A stretch of DNA of 64,000 nt from Planctomycetota bacterium (GTDB lineage Bacteria > Planctomycetota > UBA1135 > UBA2386), in assembly GCA_016716265.1 (NCBI GenBank), contig JADJWQ010000002.1, positions 1,077,001-1,141,000 of the forward strand. The letters run 5' to 3'. A program made the position numbers and the translations under genes. The notes beneath the pieces were generated by a model, which was not told the origin of the DNA, did not search any database, and was given only the letters and a program-made list of their open reading frames with translations. Positions 10,898-18,419 of this stretch are shown here, one piece after another (position 1 is the first letter of the stretch; each line of letters starts with the position of its first letter).

Positions 10898-11683
10898 TCA
10901 GAAGCCGATGGAGAGCTGGATCGGGGACGTGGTGGTGAGCAGCGACTTCAAGCGCTGCATCGCGCGCGACCGCTGCCTCTTGAGGCGCTGGTAGAGACGC
11001 TCGCGGGCCACGTCGTCGTCAGGCTCGAGACGCTCGACGTACGCGCGCAGAAGCTCTCGGCGCAGCACCGTCGCCTCGACCACGTCGAGCCCGCTCGTGG
11101 AGACTCCCTCCTGGACGGCGCGCTGGATGAGGAGCGCGAGGTCGTACAGCTCCTCGTCCGTGCGCGCGCGACGGGGAGCGAGGGCGTCCGGGTCGAGGTC
11201 TTCCAGCTCCTCGACGTCGATGCCCGGGTGGCGTTGCTCGCGCTCCTTGCGAAGGAACGCGAACACCTGCCGCTCGGTGCGCTGGCGCAGCCGCATCGGC
11301 AGGCGGTCCATGAGCGGCACCTCGGTGAGCGCCGCCAGGAACGCGGTGACGACGAGCTGGTCGAGCTCGTCGCCCGGCACCGTGTCGCTGACGAGGCGGC
11401 CCCGCAGGCGCACCAGCATCGGCTTGAACGCGCCGAGCAGGATGGACGCCCACACCGCAGCGCGGCTCGCCCGGTGCTCGCGGATGATCGCCTCGGTGAG
11501 CGCCTCGCGCGCCGCGTAGGTGCCCTCCGCTTCGTCGTCGAGCATGGCGAGCACGGAGGCCGCGTCCGCGTGCGTCGCGATGGCGGGCTGCTTGGCGCGG
11601 CCCGCCTCGAAGGCATGGCGGTGGCGCACGGAGAGCGCGTCGCGTCGCAGCCGCTCGAGGTCGTTGCGGAGGGCGCTCTTCAC
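10898..11683 (-). CDS. Sigma-70-like helical regulator of the late arm
   Basis: 261 residues. A helical region with RLRGRLVSDTVPGDELDQLV and LRQRTERQVFAFLRKERE, an Asp-rich linker, and a C-terminal DDDVARERLYQRLKRQRSRA followed by MQRLKSLL, laid out like sigma region 2, linker and region 4. The same layout occurs in the early-arm protein at 16516. Family assignment is tentative; it may be a phage late-gene activator. GTG at 11681-11683 is preceded by GGAGG and overlaps the stop of the nuclease gene. Confidence 0.5.
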   Translation of the reverse strand: MKSALRNDLERLRRDALSVRHRHAFEAGRAKQPAIATHADAASVLAMLDDEAEGTYAAREALTEAIIREHRASRAAVWASILLGAFKPMLVRLRGRLVSDTVPGDELDQLVVTAFLAALTEVPLMDRLPMRLRQRTERQVFAFLRKEREQRHPGIDVEELEDLDPDALAPRRARTDEELYDLALLIQRAVQEGVSTSGLDVVEATVLRRELLRAYVERLEPDDDVARERLYQRLKRQRSRAMQRLKSLLTTTSPIQLSIGF

Positions 11684-12018
11684 TTGTCCCTCCGCGCCCA
11701 CCACTCGGCGACGAACTCGAGGAAGTCGTCGAGGCTCAGTGCCACGAACGGCTCGGCGCGGTCGTCGCGAATGACGGCGATGGGGATGCGCCCGGGCGGC
11801 GCGGCGTTCGAGGCCTGGCGCAGCGCGGCCCGGACGTTCGGCTGCTTGCCGCGTTTGGCCTCGGGCCAGAACACCGGGCAGTCGACGTCGGGCGTCTCCT
11901 CGCCCGTGCGGAACTGGAGGCCGCGCCGGATGGTCGCGTCCGGCATGACCTCGCGGAAGCGCTGGACGAGCTCGCGCTCGAAGCCGGCGCCCTTCCTCCG
12001 AGAGTGCGCGCCGCTCAT
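11680..12018 (-). CDS. PD-(D/E)XK phage endonuclease (putative PDDEXK family)
   Basis: 112 residues with the compact nuclease core: RRKGAGFERELVQRFREVMP, ETPDVDCPVFWPEAKRGK (Asp and E-x-K metal ligands), RAALRQASN and IPIAVIRDDRAEPFVALSL. Small enzymes of this type resolve branched or recombination intermediates in phages, often in place of RusA. ATG 12016-12018 overlaps the stop of the DnaQ fusion gene and its stop overlaps the sigma-like gene. Confidence 0.8.
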   Translation of the reverse strand: MSGAHSRRKGAGFERELVQRFREVMPDATIRRGLQFRTGEETPDVDCPVFWPEAKRGKQPNVRAALRQASNAAPPGRIPIAVIRDDRAEPFVALSLDDFLEFVAEWWARRDK

Positions 12019-13154
12019 GCTCGCACCTCGCGAACGAAGTAAGCCGGCAGGCCCAGCCGCTTCGCCTCGCGCAGCTCGCGCTCCATGCCCTCGGTGACGA
12101 GCTCGCCGAAGACCCGGACCTCGTCGCAGTTGGCGAGCAGCTCGAGGCAGAGCGAGAGCGCCTGCTCGCGGCCCGTTGCCTCGTCGATGAGCTGCGGGAG
12201 GTAGAGGTGCGGCGCGATGGGGAGCACGCCGTCGTCGATGAGGAACTGGCTGATCGCGCGGACTCGCTCGATGTTGCCGGCCGGGTCGTTCGCGAAGGGA
12301 TGGCAGACGTAGACGCGGCGACGACGACCCGCCTCGATGCGACGACGGCGCACCAGCTCGGCGGCGGTGTAGTGCAGGCCGTCCAGCACCTCGGCGTAGG
12401 CCTCGCTCGGGTAGTCGCGTCCGTCGTCGAGGCGCCACGGACCGTACTGGCGACGGCCTTGCGCGAGGCGGCCGAGGAGCGCGTCGCAGATCTGCCGTTC
12501 ATCCACCGGGAGCCCGGTGACGACACCGCCCGCGCGCATGCGCTCCACGAGACGCCGCGCGACCTCCAGCGAGCAGCGGGCATCGGCGAGCGCACGATGC
12601 GGATGCGGGCGCTCCAGCCCGAGCAGCTTCGCGAGCGGATCGAGCGACATCGAGGGCAGCTCGCCCGTGACCACCAGCGGCCACGCGAGGCTCGCGGTGT
12701 CGAGCCGGTGGTAGTCGACGTTCGGCAGCGCGAGCCCGGTGCGTCGAAAGCCAGTCTCGAGGAAGGCCCAGTCGAAGCCGACGTTGTGGCCGGCGACGAG
12801 AGCGCCGTCGAGGAGCGGCGCTACCTCGAGCAGCGCCTCGCGGAGCGGGAGCGCGTGCTCCCACGCCGCCGTCGTGAAGCCGTTGATCGCCAGCGCGTCG
12901 AGCTGCGCCTCGCCGAGACGCTCGGGCGCGACGAGCGCCTCGTGCTCGTCCAGCACCTCCAGCGTGCGTGCGTCGACGCGGACGATGCCGACCTCGATGA
13001 TGTCGTGCCGCGATGGATCGAGGCCGGTGGTCTCGAGGTCGACGAAGGCGATGGTCGTCTTCGGTGCCCGGCGTGCGAGGCGCGGAGCGTCGTGGGGGAT
13101 GATGGGCGCGGCGGCTGCCGACGCCGGAGCGAGGGGCGGCGGGAGCAGCATCAC
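12015..13154 (-). CDS. DnaQ-like 3'-5' exonuclease fused to MazG-like and DUF4406-like domains
   Basis: 379 residues in three parts. Residues 33-205 form a DEDDh exonuclease: FVDLETTGLDP (Asp39, Glu41), VAGHNVGFDWAF, HPHRALADAR. A middle segment, residues about 215-275, reads GRRQYGPWRLDDGRDY then EAYAEVLDGLHYTA, like dATP/dGTP or MazG-type pyrophosphohydrolases. The rest (VYVCHPFANDPAGNIERVRA, GIxPIAPH-like start, CDEVRVFGELVTEGMERE) is a DUF4406/deoxyribosyltransferase-like Rossmann domain. This links proofreading with nucleotide-pool cleansing. GTG 13152-13154 or the adjacent ATG 13149-13151 can start it. It overlaps the Cas4-like gene. Confidence 0.78.
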   Translation of the reverse strand: MMLLPPPLAPASAAAAPIIPHDAPRLARRAPKTTIAFVDLETTGLDPSRHDIIEVGIVRVDARTLEVLDEHEALVAPERLGEAQLDALAINGFTTAAWEHALPLREALLEVAPLLDGALVAGHNVGFDWAFLETGFRRTGLALPNVDYHRLDTASLAWPLVVTGELPSMSLDPLAKLLGLERPHPHRALADARCSLEVARRLVERMRAGGVVTGLPVDERQICDALLGRLAQGRRQYGPWRLDDGRDYPSEAYAEVLDGLHYTAAELVRRRRIEAGRRRRVYVCHPFANDPAGNIERVRAISQFLIDDGVLPIAPHLYLPQLIDEATGREQALSLCLELLANCDEVRVFGELVTEGMERELREAKRLGLPAYFVREVRA

Positions 13155-14335
13155 GCCACCTCCTTCGCCCAGAGGCGCGGCGACATGCGCTTGTCGGCGT
13201 GCGCCTCGAGCTCTGCCTTCAGCAGCGAGACGCGCGGCTTGTCGAGCTTCTTGCCCAGCGACTTGAGGAGCGCGTCGAGCGCCTTCTTGTCGATGGCTCC
13301 GAGCTTCCCGAGCACCTCGTCGCGCGAGAGCCCCGTCGCGTCGGCGAGCAGCGAGAGCGTCGGCTCGAGCGGGTAGTCGAGGCTCGTGGTCGCGAACATC
13401 CGGTAGCGGACGCCGCCGAGCACCAGCTCGTCGCGCTCCTTGAGCTGCGCCTTGAGGATGTCCTCCAGCTCCTCTTTTCGGGCGTAGAGCGCCTTCGCGA
13501 GGCGCGCGACCTCCTCGCGCTCGCGGGCGACGCCTTCGAGATCGGCGAGGTCTTCGACGATGAACTCGCGCTTGCCCTTGAGCGCGTCAGCGTAGGCCGG
13601 GCACTGCCTGCGGTGGTCGCAGTAGGAGCAGTTGCTGTTGAGGCGCGCCGGGTACTCCGTCGCGGTCTCCGTCTGCCGCCCGAGCGTCTCGACGTAGGCG
13701 AGCGCGTCGGCGAGCTGCTCCTCGGTGCGCGTCGTCTCCTGCCGGACGCCGTGGCGCAGCATCCAGAAGGTCAGCTTCACCTTCTTCGCCCACGGCCAGA
13801 GGCGGCGCACCGCCACCTCGTAGAGGCTCATCTGCAGCGAGGTGTCGACCTCGTCGCGGGTGAAGAGCTGGTGGTTGGTCTTGTAGTCGATGACCTCGAC
13901 GGTCTCGTCGTCGATCCAGTCGACGCGGTCGATGAAACCCAAGACCTCGAAGGGCCCGACCGGCAGCCGGAACTCCTTCTCGATGGCGAGGACATCGCGG
14001 TGGTCGACGACGCCCTGCTCGGCGATGAAGCGCCGGAGGATGGCGAGCCCCTCGGCGAAGACGTCCATGCCGGTGAGCTGCTCGGCGCCCCACGCCTCGC
14101 GATAGAGCTCGATGGCGCGCTCCTCGGAGAGTGGGCCCGTGCGCTCGTCATCGACGACCTCCTTGATGAGTCGCTCGAGAACGGCGTGGATGGTCTTGCC
14201 GAAGCGGAGCGGGAGTCCCGGCTCGGCCTGCTTCTTCTCGATGTAGTGCAGGCGGTACGAGAGGGGACAGGTCTCGAACCTCGAGAGCCTGCTGTAGCTG
14301 AGGTGCTGGTTCTTGAACGGGGCGACGGTGGTCAT
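13151..14335 (-). CDS. Cas4/RecB-like PD-(D/E)XK nuclease
   Basis: 394 residues. Starts with LSYSRLSRFETCPLSYRLHY (Cys of an iron-sulfur cluster), RFGKTIHAVLERL, then the nuclease core VLGFIDRVDWIDDE and VEVIDYKTNHQ (Asp and D-x-K), QMSLYEVAVRRL (QxxxY), and the trailing cluster cysteines NCSYCDHRRQCPAY. This is the PDDEXK_1/Cas4-type 5'-end-processing nuclease used in phage recombination. The C-terminal 130 residues form a coiled coil plus a helical domain of unknown role. Its GTGA overlap puts it in the same transcript as the DnaQ fusion. Confidence 0.88.
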   Translation of the reverse strand: MTTVAPFKNQHLSYSRLSRFETCPLSYRLHYIEKKQAEPGLPLRFGKTIHAVLERLIKEVVDDERTGPLSEERAIELYREAWGAEQLTGMDVFAEGLAILRRFIAEQGVVDHRDVLAIEKEFRLPVGPFEVLGFIDRVDWIDDETVEVIDYKTNHQLFTRDEVDTSLQMSLYEVAVRRLWPWAKKVKLTFWMLRHGVRQETTRTEEQLADALAYVETLGRQTETATEYPARLNSNCSYCDHRRQCPAYADALKGKREFIVEDLADLEGVAREREEVARLAKALYARKEELEDILKAQLKERDELVLGGVRYRMFATTSLDYPLEPTLSLLADATGLSRDEVLGKLGAIDKKALDALLKSLGKKLDKPRVSLLKAELEAHADKRMSPRLWAKEVA

Positions 14336-14991
14336 GAGCGCTCCTCGAGGGGGCGCTCTCGGCGCTCAGGGTTGTTGGTCTTGGCGGTCTTCTCGAACGA
14401 GACGATGTGCGAGCCCGGGAACACGCTCATGACGCGCGCGAGCGTCGCGGCGTGCTCGGGGGTGATCTCCTTGCGCTCGCGGCCCGTGTACGCGGGCACC
14501 AGCCACACGTCGCCGTAGGTCTCCGAGTGCAGCAGCACCTCGACGCCGAGCGCCTTGAAGCTCTCGATGTCCTCGGTGGTGAAGCCGCGAAGCTGGTCGA
14601 CGTCGACTGCGGGCTGCGCGTCGGCGTCGGGCTTCGGAGCGAGCGCGATCGGCGCAGGCGCCGTCGAGACCTTCGGCGCCGGCGGCGGCGGCGCGACCTC
14701 GGGCAGCGGGTTGCCGAACAGGTCGCGCGCGACGGGCTTCGGTGCCGGCGCATGCTCGACGACGGGCGCGGGCGCGACGACGGGCAGCGAGCGCTTGTTC
14801 GGCCCGTTGTGCTTTTGCCACTCGGTGCAGACGAACTCGTCGGGCAAGGCGCACGTGCCGCCCTGCTGGAAGTGGATGCAGCGCTTGCCGTCCTCGCCCC
14901 GCGTGTACTTCTCGCAGGTGATGTTCGGCGGTCGCTCTGCGGCCGGTGTCGGCGGCGGCAGCTCCGGTCTGACGAGGTCCTTGATGGCCAT
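14332..14991 (-). CDS. Cys-rich phage protein with Pro/Ala linker, 219 aa
   Basis: The N-terminus holds a four-Cys cluster: ITCEKYTRG, KRCIHFQQGGTCALP, EFVCTEW. A Pro/Ala-rich linker of about 70 residues follows, then a folded domain with EDIESFKALGVEVLLHSETY and VWLVPAYTGRERKEITPEHA. ATG 14989-14991 is chosen for the AGGAAG site upstream; a start at 15012 adds seven residues. No family is recognised. It precedes the Cas4-like nuclease with an overlapping stop, so a recombination or DNA-binding role is plausible. Confidence 0.6.
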   Translation of the reverse strand: MAIKDLVRPELPPPTPAAERPPNITCEKYTRGEDGKRCIHFQQGGTCALPDEFVCTEWQKHNGPNKRSLPVVAPAPVVEHAPAPKPVARDLFGNPLPEVAPPPPAPKVSTAPAPIALAPKPDADAQPAVDVDQLRGFTTEDIESFKALGVEVLLHSETYGDVWLVPAYTGRERKEITPEHAATLARVMSVFPGSHIVSFEKTAKTNNPERRERPLEERS

Positions 14992-15045
14992 GCGCTTCCT
15001 GGCCGGCGACACGAAGCGCCGGTGGGGAAGGAAACGCGGGTTGCC

Positions 15046-15567
15046 TCAGCGAGCTGGGACAGGCTTCGAGCGGCCGCCGACGAATTTCCGCGCCGAGGGG
15101 AGGTGGAGGACGGCGCAGCGGCGGCGGTCGCCCTCGTGGTCGAAGCGCACGCGCTCGGAGCGCGCGACCACGACCTCGCGTTCGTGCCGCCACCCGAGCT
15201 CGAGGAGCGCGCGCAGCTCGCGCCGGAGGAGCCGTCCGCGCTCGGCCCGGTAGAGGGCCGTGGCCACCGCCTCGGGATGGACGGCCACGCGATCGTCGGG
15301 CAGTCGGGCGAAGTGCTCGCCCTCCTTCAGCGTGCCGTCCTCGATGCTGACCAGGATGTTGAACACCAGGTCTGCGAGGTGGCCCTGCCGTTCATCGGCG
15401 AGGCGCCGCTCGCGGTGGATGGTCCGCATCAGGCGCGTCGAGGTCGCAGGCGCGATGAGCCGTGCCTGCGCGAGGCGGGCAGCGAGGCGCTGGAACTCGA
15501 GGACGAGCGCGTCGCGCTCCTCCTTCGTGAGGAACGGGATCGGCTCGTCGGGCTGGCGCGCGTTCAT
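15046..15567 (-). CDS. Hypothetical phage protein, 173 aa, first gene of the minus arm
   Basis: Begins MNARQPDEPIPFLTKEERDA, then a helical region (LVLEFQRLAARLAQARLI), EHFARLPDDRVAVHPEAVA and a basic C-terminus. The family is unknown. Sequence just upstream of its ATG (CGCGTTTTCGTCCCCATGAACGCG) closely matches that before the plus-strand gene at 28603. GGGACA words lie about 30 and 75 bp upstream. It is probably the first gene of the long minus-strand transcript. Confidence 0.55.
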   Translation of the reverse strand: MNARQPDEPIPFLTKEERDALVLEFQRLAARLAQARLIAPATSTRLMRTIHRERRLADERQGHLADLVFNILVSIEDGTLKEGEHFARLPDDRVAVHPEAVATALYRAERGRLLRRELRALLELGWRHEREVVVARSERVRFDHEGDRRRCAVLHLPSARKFVGGRSKPVPAR

Positions 15568-16175
15568 GGGGACGAAAACGCGACCTCGCCCGACGCGCTG
15601 GGACACCACCGCGAACGCGGCCCTGGCCCACACGCTCCGCTGGGACAGCAGGACAGCTACTGGTTCCGTCCCGACCGGCCGCCAACGCCCTCTTTCGCCA
15701 GCAACCGCAGGCACTTGCGCGCCCTCGCGGACACGGACAGCCGCCGACGGGTAGCACCACAGGCGTAGCGAGATCTCATTTTCGAAGGGCCGACGAGTCG
15801 AAGGCGCCCTCGCGAAGAAATCGCGAATCGCTTTTGAGTAGACCTACCCGTCGATAGCTGTCCAGAGAGAGAAGAGATACGTAACTATTGAAGAAGAGAA
15901 GAGAAAGACGGGACAGAGGGCCGTCCTGGGACTGTCCACGGCCCGTCAAAATGTCCCAGCGCTGAGCGCGCCTGCTTCGGGCCTTCGCAAGCAAGCGACC
16001 GCGCTGTGACGATCCTCCGGGAGGTGCGGAGGGGCCGGCGAACGCGCTCGCCGCAGGGAGGGGAGAGAGGGACCCCGGAACCGGCGCCCGATCCTGCCCT
16101 GGCTTCCACCTTCCCCTCTCCAACGAGGCTGCCCTCGTACCCGCCGATGACCGGTGGGTCGCGAGGAGACAGCCC
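15568..16175. promoter_or_regulatory. Divergent early/late control region
   Basis: 608 bp without a credible gene between the minus late arm and the plus early arm. It contains clustered GGGACAG/TGTCCC words (near 15599, 15643, 15910, 15926 and 15952, several as CTGGGACA or TGTCCCAG) and an unusually A/T- and purine-rich stretch at about 15840-15910 that would suit divergent promoters. No hairpin terminator is obvious. Confidence 0.5.
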
Positions 16176-16418
16176 ATGAAGATCCAGTCCACCACCGCCA
16201 CCGACTGCCGCTGCAAGGCCTGCGGCGCCCTCTTGGCGAAGCGCGATCGCGACGGCCTCACCATCCGACGCGGCGACATGCAGGTCGTCGTCAGCGGCGA
16301 CAGCACGGTCGCCGTCACCTGCTACCGCGACCGCTGCCGCACGTTGAACGTCCTCGCGTCGCGCACGCCGATGCCGCCGACGCCCGTGCCCGCGCTCCCG
16401 AGGGCGAGCGCCGCGTAG
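16176..16418 (+). CDS. Com-like zinc-ribbon protein, 80 aa
   Basis: Reads TDCRCKACGALLAKRDRDG, then ITIRRGD-like strands (actual GLTIRRGDMQVVV) and TCYRDRCRTLNVL. The two Cys pairs and the spacing match the Mu Com family, small zinc-finger regulators that in Mu activate translation of the adjacent methylase. ATG 16176 has GAGGAGAC upstream. It is the first gene of the rightward early transcript. A regulatory role is an inference. Confidence 0.65.
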   Translation: MKIQSTTATDCRCKACGALLAKRDRDGLTIRRGDMQVVVSGDSTVAVTCYRDRCRTLNVLASRTPMPPTPVPALPRASAA

Positions 16419-16452
16419 CTCGCGGCGCCCTCCTTCACCTCAAGTCCACCGA

Positions 16453-16521
16453 GCGCATGACGCCCTAACCACGGCCCCAAGGAGCGCCTGACGCCCGCCG
16501 GAAAGGCGGCGCGTCATGCGC
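16453..16521 (+). promoter_or_regulatory. Inverted repeats covering the start codon of the sigma-like gene
   Basis: GCGCATGACGC (16453-16463) is exactly complementary to GCGTCATGCGC (16511-16521), which contains the ATG of the next gene. Inside, GACGCCCGCC (16490-16499) pairs with GGCGGCGCGTC (16505-16515) with one bulged base. Pairing would hide both the start codon and the AAGG upstream, suggesting translational or repressor control. Confidence 0.5.
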
Positions 16522-17394
16522 GCACGTTGGGAGGCGCTGCATGCAGCCCTCGACCGTTCCGTTCGTTCTCTTCAGGCAGAGCAGGCGTTTCAACAGGCAA
16601 GGCAGCACCCCGCGCTCGCGCGCTTCGACCAACCCTTCGAGGTGGTCGAGTACCTCGCGAGCAAGGGCGGCGACCTCGACGAGAAGGACCGTCTCCTCGG
16701 CGTGCTCGTGACCCTCGTGCAGCGGCGCGAGCACCACGAGCTCGTGAGCGGGCTCCTGTGGCTCGGGCTCTGGCCCGGCCTCGACGCCGTCTACCTGCGG
16801 CGGCAGCGCAACTTCCGGGGACAGCCCGAGGAGCTGATCGCCGAGCTCGCCGACGTCTTCACGAGCATCATCGAGCGGCTCGACCTCGAGGTGGTCCATC
16901 GCGTGGCCGCGACGCTCGTGCGCAGCACCGCGCGGGACCTCATCGATCGCCGACGCCGCGTGTGGGCCGACGCTGACCGGATCGTCTACCGGGACACCTT
17001 CGAGCCGGTACGTGATCAGGACGACCGCATCATCGTCGCGAGCCACCTCGACCGCCTTGCGCGCGCCGAGTGGGAGGCGTCGCAGGCGGAAGCCCCACTC
17101 GGGCTGACGCAGGGGCTGTCGTTCGAGGACGACGTCGCCGAGCTGCGCGTGTGGCTCACCGAGATCATTGGCGCCGACGCCGAGCTGCTGCTCGCGGTTC
17201 TCGTGCTGGACGAGAACCAGCGCGAGGCCGCCCAGCGCCTCGGGCTCTCGCACGACGCCGCCCGCAAGCGCTTCCAGCGCGCGCTCGGCCGACTCCGCGA
17301 GCACCTCGCGAGCTCGCTGTCCCACTCCGACCTCGCGGGCCGCGTTTGCCTCCCCACGAACCGGATGAACCGCCCGGAGGAGCCGACCGCATGA
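16516..17394 (+). CDS. Sigma-70-like regulator of the early arm
   Basis: 292 residues. A helical region with AVYLRRQRNFRGQPEELIAE and TARDLIDRRRRVWADADR resembles sigma region 2. A C-terminal VLDENQREAAQRLGLSHDAA plus RKRFQRALGRLREHL is a clear sigma region 4 HTH of the ECF type. It probably redirects host RNA polymerase to phage promoters, or acts as a DNA-binding regulator. It shares its overall layout with the protein at 10898. Its stop overlaps the next start (ATGA at 17391). Confidence 0.65.
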   Translation: MRARWEALHAALDRSVRSLQAEQAFQQARQHPALARFDQPFEVVEYLASKGGDLDEKDRLLGVLVTLVQRREHHELVSGLLWLGLWPGLDAVYLRRQRNFRGQPEELIAELADVFTSIIERLDLEVVHRVAATLVRSTARDLIDRRRRVWADADRIVYRDTFEPVRDQDDRIIVASHLDRLARAEWEASQAEAPLGLTQGLSFEDDVAELRVWLTEIIGADAELLLAVLVLDENQREAAQRLGLSHDAARKRFQRALGRLREHLASSLSHSDLAGRVCLPTNRMNRPEEPTA

Positions 17395-17639
17395 CCCACG
17401 AACCCATCCCCATCCACGACCTGCCCGGCGACGAGGACTTCATCCGCCTGCCGGGCCTCTTCCGACGCTGGGAGCTGAACGACGTCATCGAGCTCGGCGC
17501 GGACTTCCACCTCGAAGACGCCGGCGAGGCCGCCGACGGCACGCAGCTCATCGCGGTGTACCGGCGCGAGCGACGCAGCACCCGCAACACGACCACCGAC
17601 AGCAGCACCACCACCAACCCCAACAAGAAGGAGCAGTGA
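17391..17639 (+). CDS. Small acidic phage protein, 82 aa
   Basis: Starts MTHEPIPIHDLPGDEDFI, continues LFRRWELNDVIELGADFHL and ends in a Thr/Asn/Ser-rich tail. ATG 17391 overlaps the sigma-like stop and GGAGGAG lies upstream. No family is recognised. It is followed three bases later by the SSB-like gene, and its acidic character would suit a partner of that protein or of the sigma-like protein. Confidence 0.6.
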   Translation: MTHEPIPIHDLPGDEDFIRLPGLFRRWELNDVIELGADFHLEDAGEAADGTQLIAVYRRERRSTRNTTTDSSTTTNPNKKEQ

Positions 17640-17642
17640 CCA

Positions 17643-18398
17643 ATGACGAACAGCATGTGGCAGCAGACCGAAGAGATGGCGAAGAAGCACGACCAGGGCG
17701 GCTCGCTCTGGCTCAAGCTCGCGGGCGATGGCGACAAGGCCGTCGTCGTCTTCCTGGGTGAGCCGCACCCGCGCGAGGTGGCCTTCGTCGACGGCAAGTA
17801 CGTCGAGGTCGACGACAAGATGAAGGCCGCGGGCACGAAGGCCTCGCTGCGCGTCGCGCTAAACGTCGCCCTCTACGACTCGAAGGAGGTGAAGGTCCTC
17901 GAGCAGGGCGTGATGTTCTTCAAGGACCTCGTCCGCGTCCGCGAGAAGTACGGCCTCGAGAAGTGGGCCTTCGAGATCCAGCGCCACGGCGCCGCGAAGG
18001 ACCCGAAGACCACGTACTCGATCCTCCCCGAGCACCAGCTCTCGGTCGAGCAGCAGAAGGCCTTCCAGGCGCTCCCGCAGCACGACCTCGCGAAGCTCTA
18101 CTCCGGCGAGGGGGACAGCGGCGGCGCGAAGGGTGGCCAGTCGCTCGACAGCTACGACAAGAAGAGCGACGCGAAGGGCGACGGCACCGTGGCCCCCAAC
18201 GTCGCGCAGGGGCTCGTCACCGCGCTCAAGGCGCTGCCGCGCGAGGCGACGGACAAGTTCCTCGCGAAGTTCGGCGTCCAGCGCATCAAGGACCTGCCGA
18301 CGTCGCAGGTCGAGAAGGCGCGCGCGTTCGTCGAGCAGCTCCAGACGGAGAGCGCCGCGCCTGCCGCCGCCGAGACCGAGGTCGATCCCTTCGCCTGA
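17643..18398 (+). CDS. Single-stranded DNA-binding protein, phage gp32-like
   Basis: 251 residues. The core reads SLWLKLAGDGDKAVVVFLGE, PREVAFVDGKYVEV and KWAFEIQRHGAAKDPKTTYS, a beta-rich OB-like pattern seen in phage ssDNA-binding proteins. A flexible Gly/Ser/Lys linker follows, then a helical segment (LPREATDKFLAKFGVQRIKD) and an acidic tip TEVDPFA that recalls SSB C-terminal tails used to recruit helicases and primases. It lies directly upstream of two helicases and the primase. Confidence 0.7.
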   Translation: MTNSMWQQTEEMAKKHDQGGSLWLKLAGDGDKAVVVFLGEPHPREVAFVDGKYVEVDDKMKAAGTKASLRVALNVALYDSKEVKVLEQGVMFFKDLVRVREKYGLEKWAFEIQRHGAAKDPKTTYSILPEHQLSVEQQKAFQALPQHDLAKLYSGEGDSGGAKGGQSLDSYDKKSDAKGDGTVAPNVAQGLVTALKALPREATDKFLAKFGVQRIKDLPTSQVEKARAFVEQLQTESAAPAAAETEVDPFA

Positions 18399-18419
18399 GC
18401 GAGCCGCGAGGAGCCACCG

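Noticed and set aside
15776..16318. Minus-strand frame in the divergent control region
   Set aside because: It runs across the A/T-rich promoter-like stretch and the Com-like gene start, with no ribosome site or domain features.
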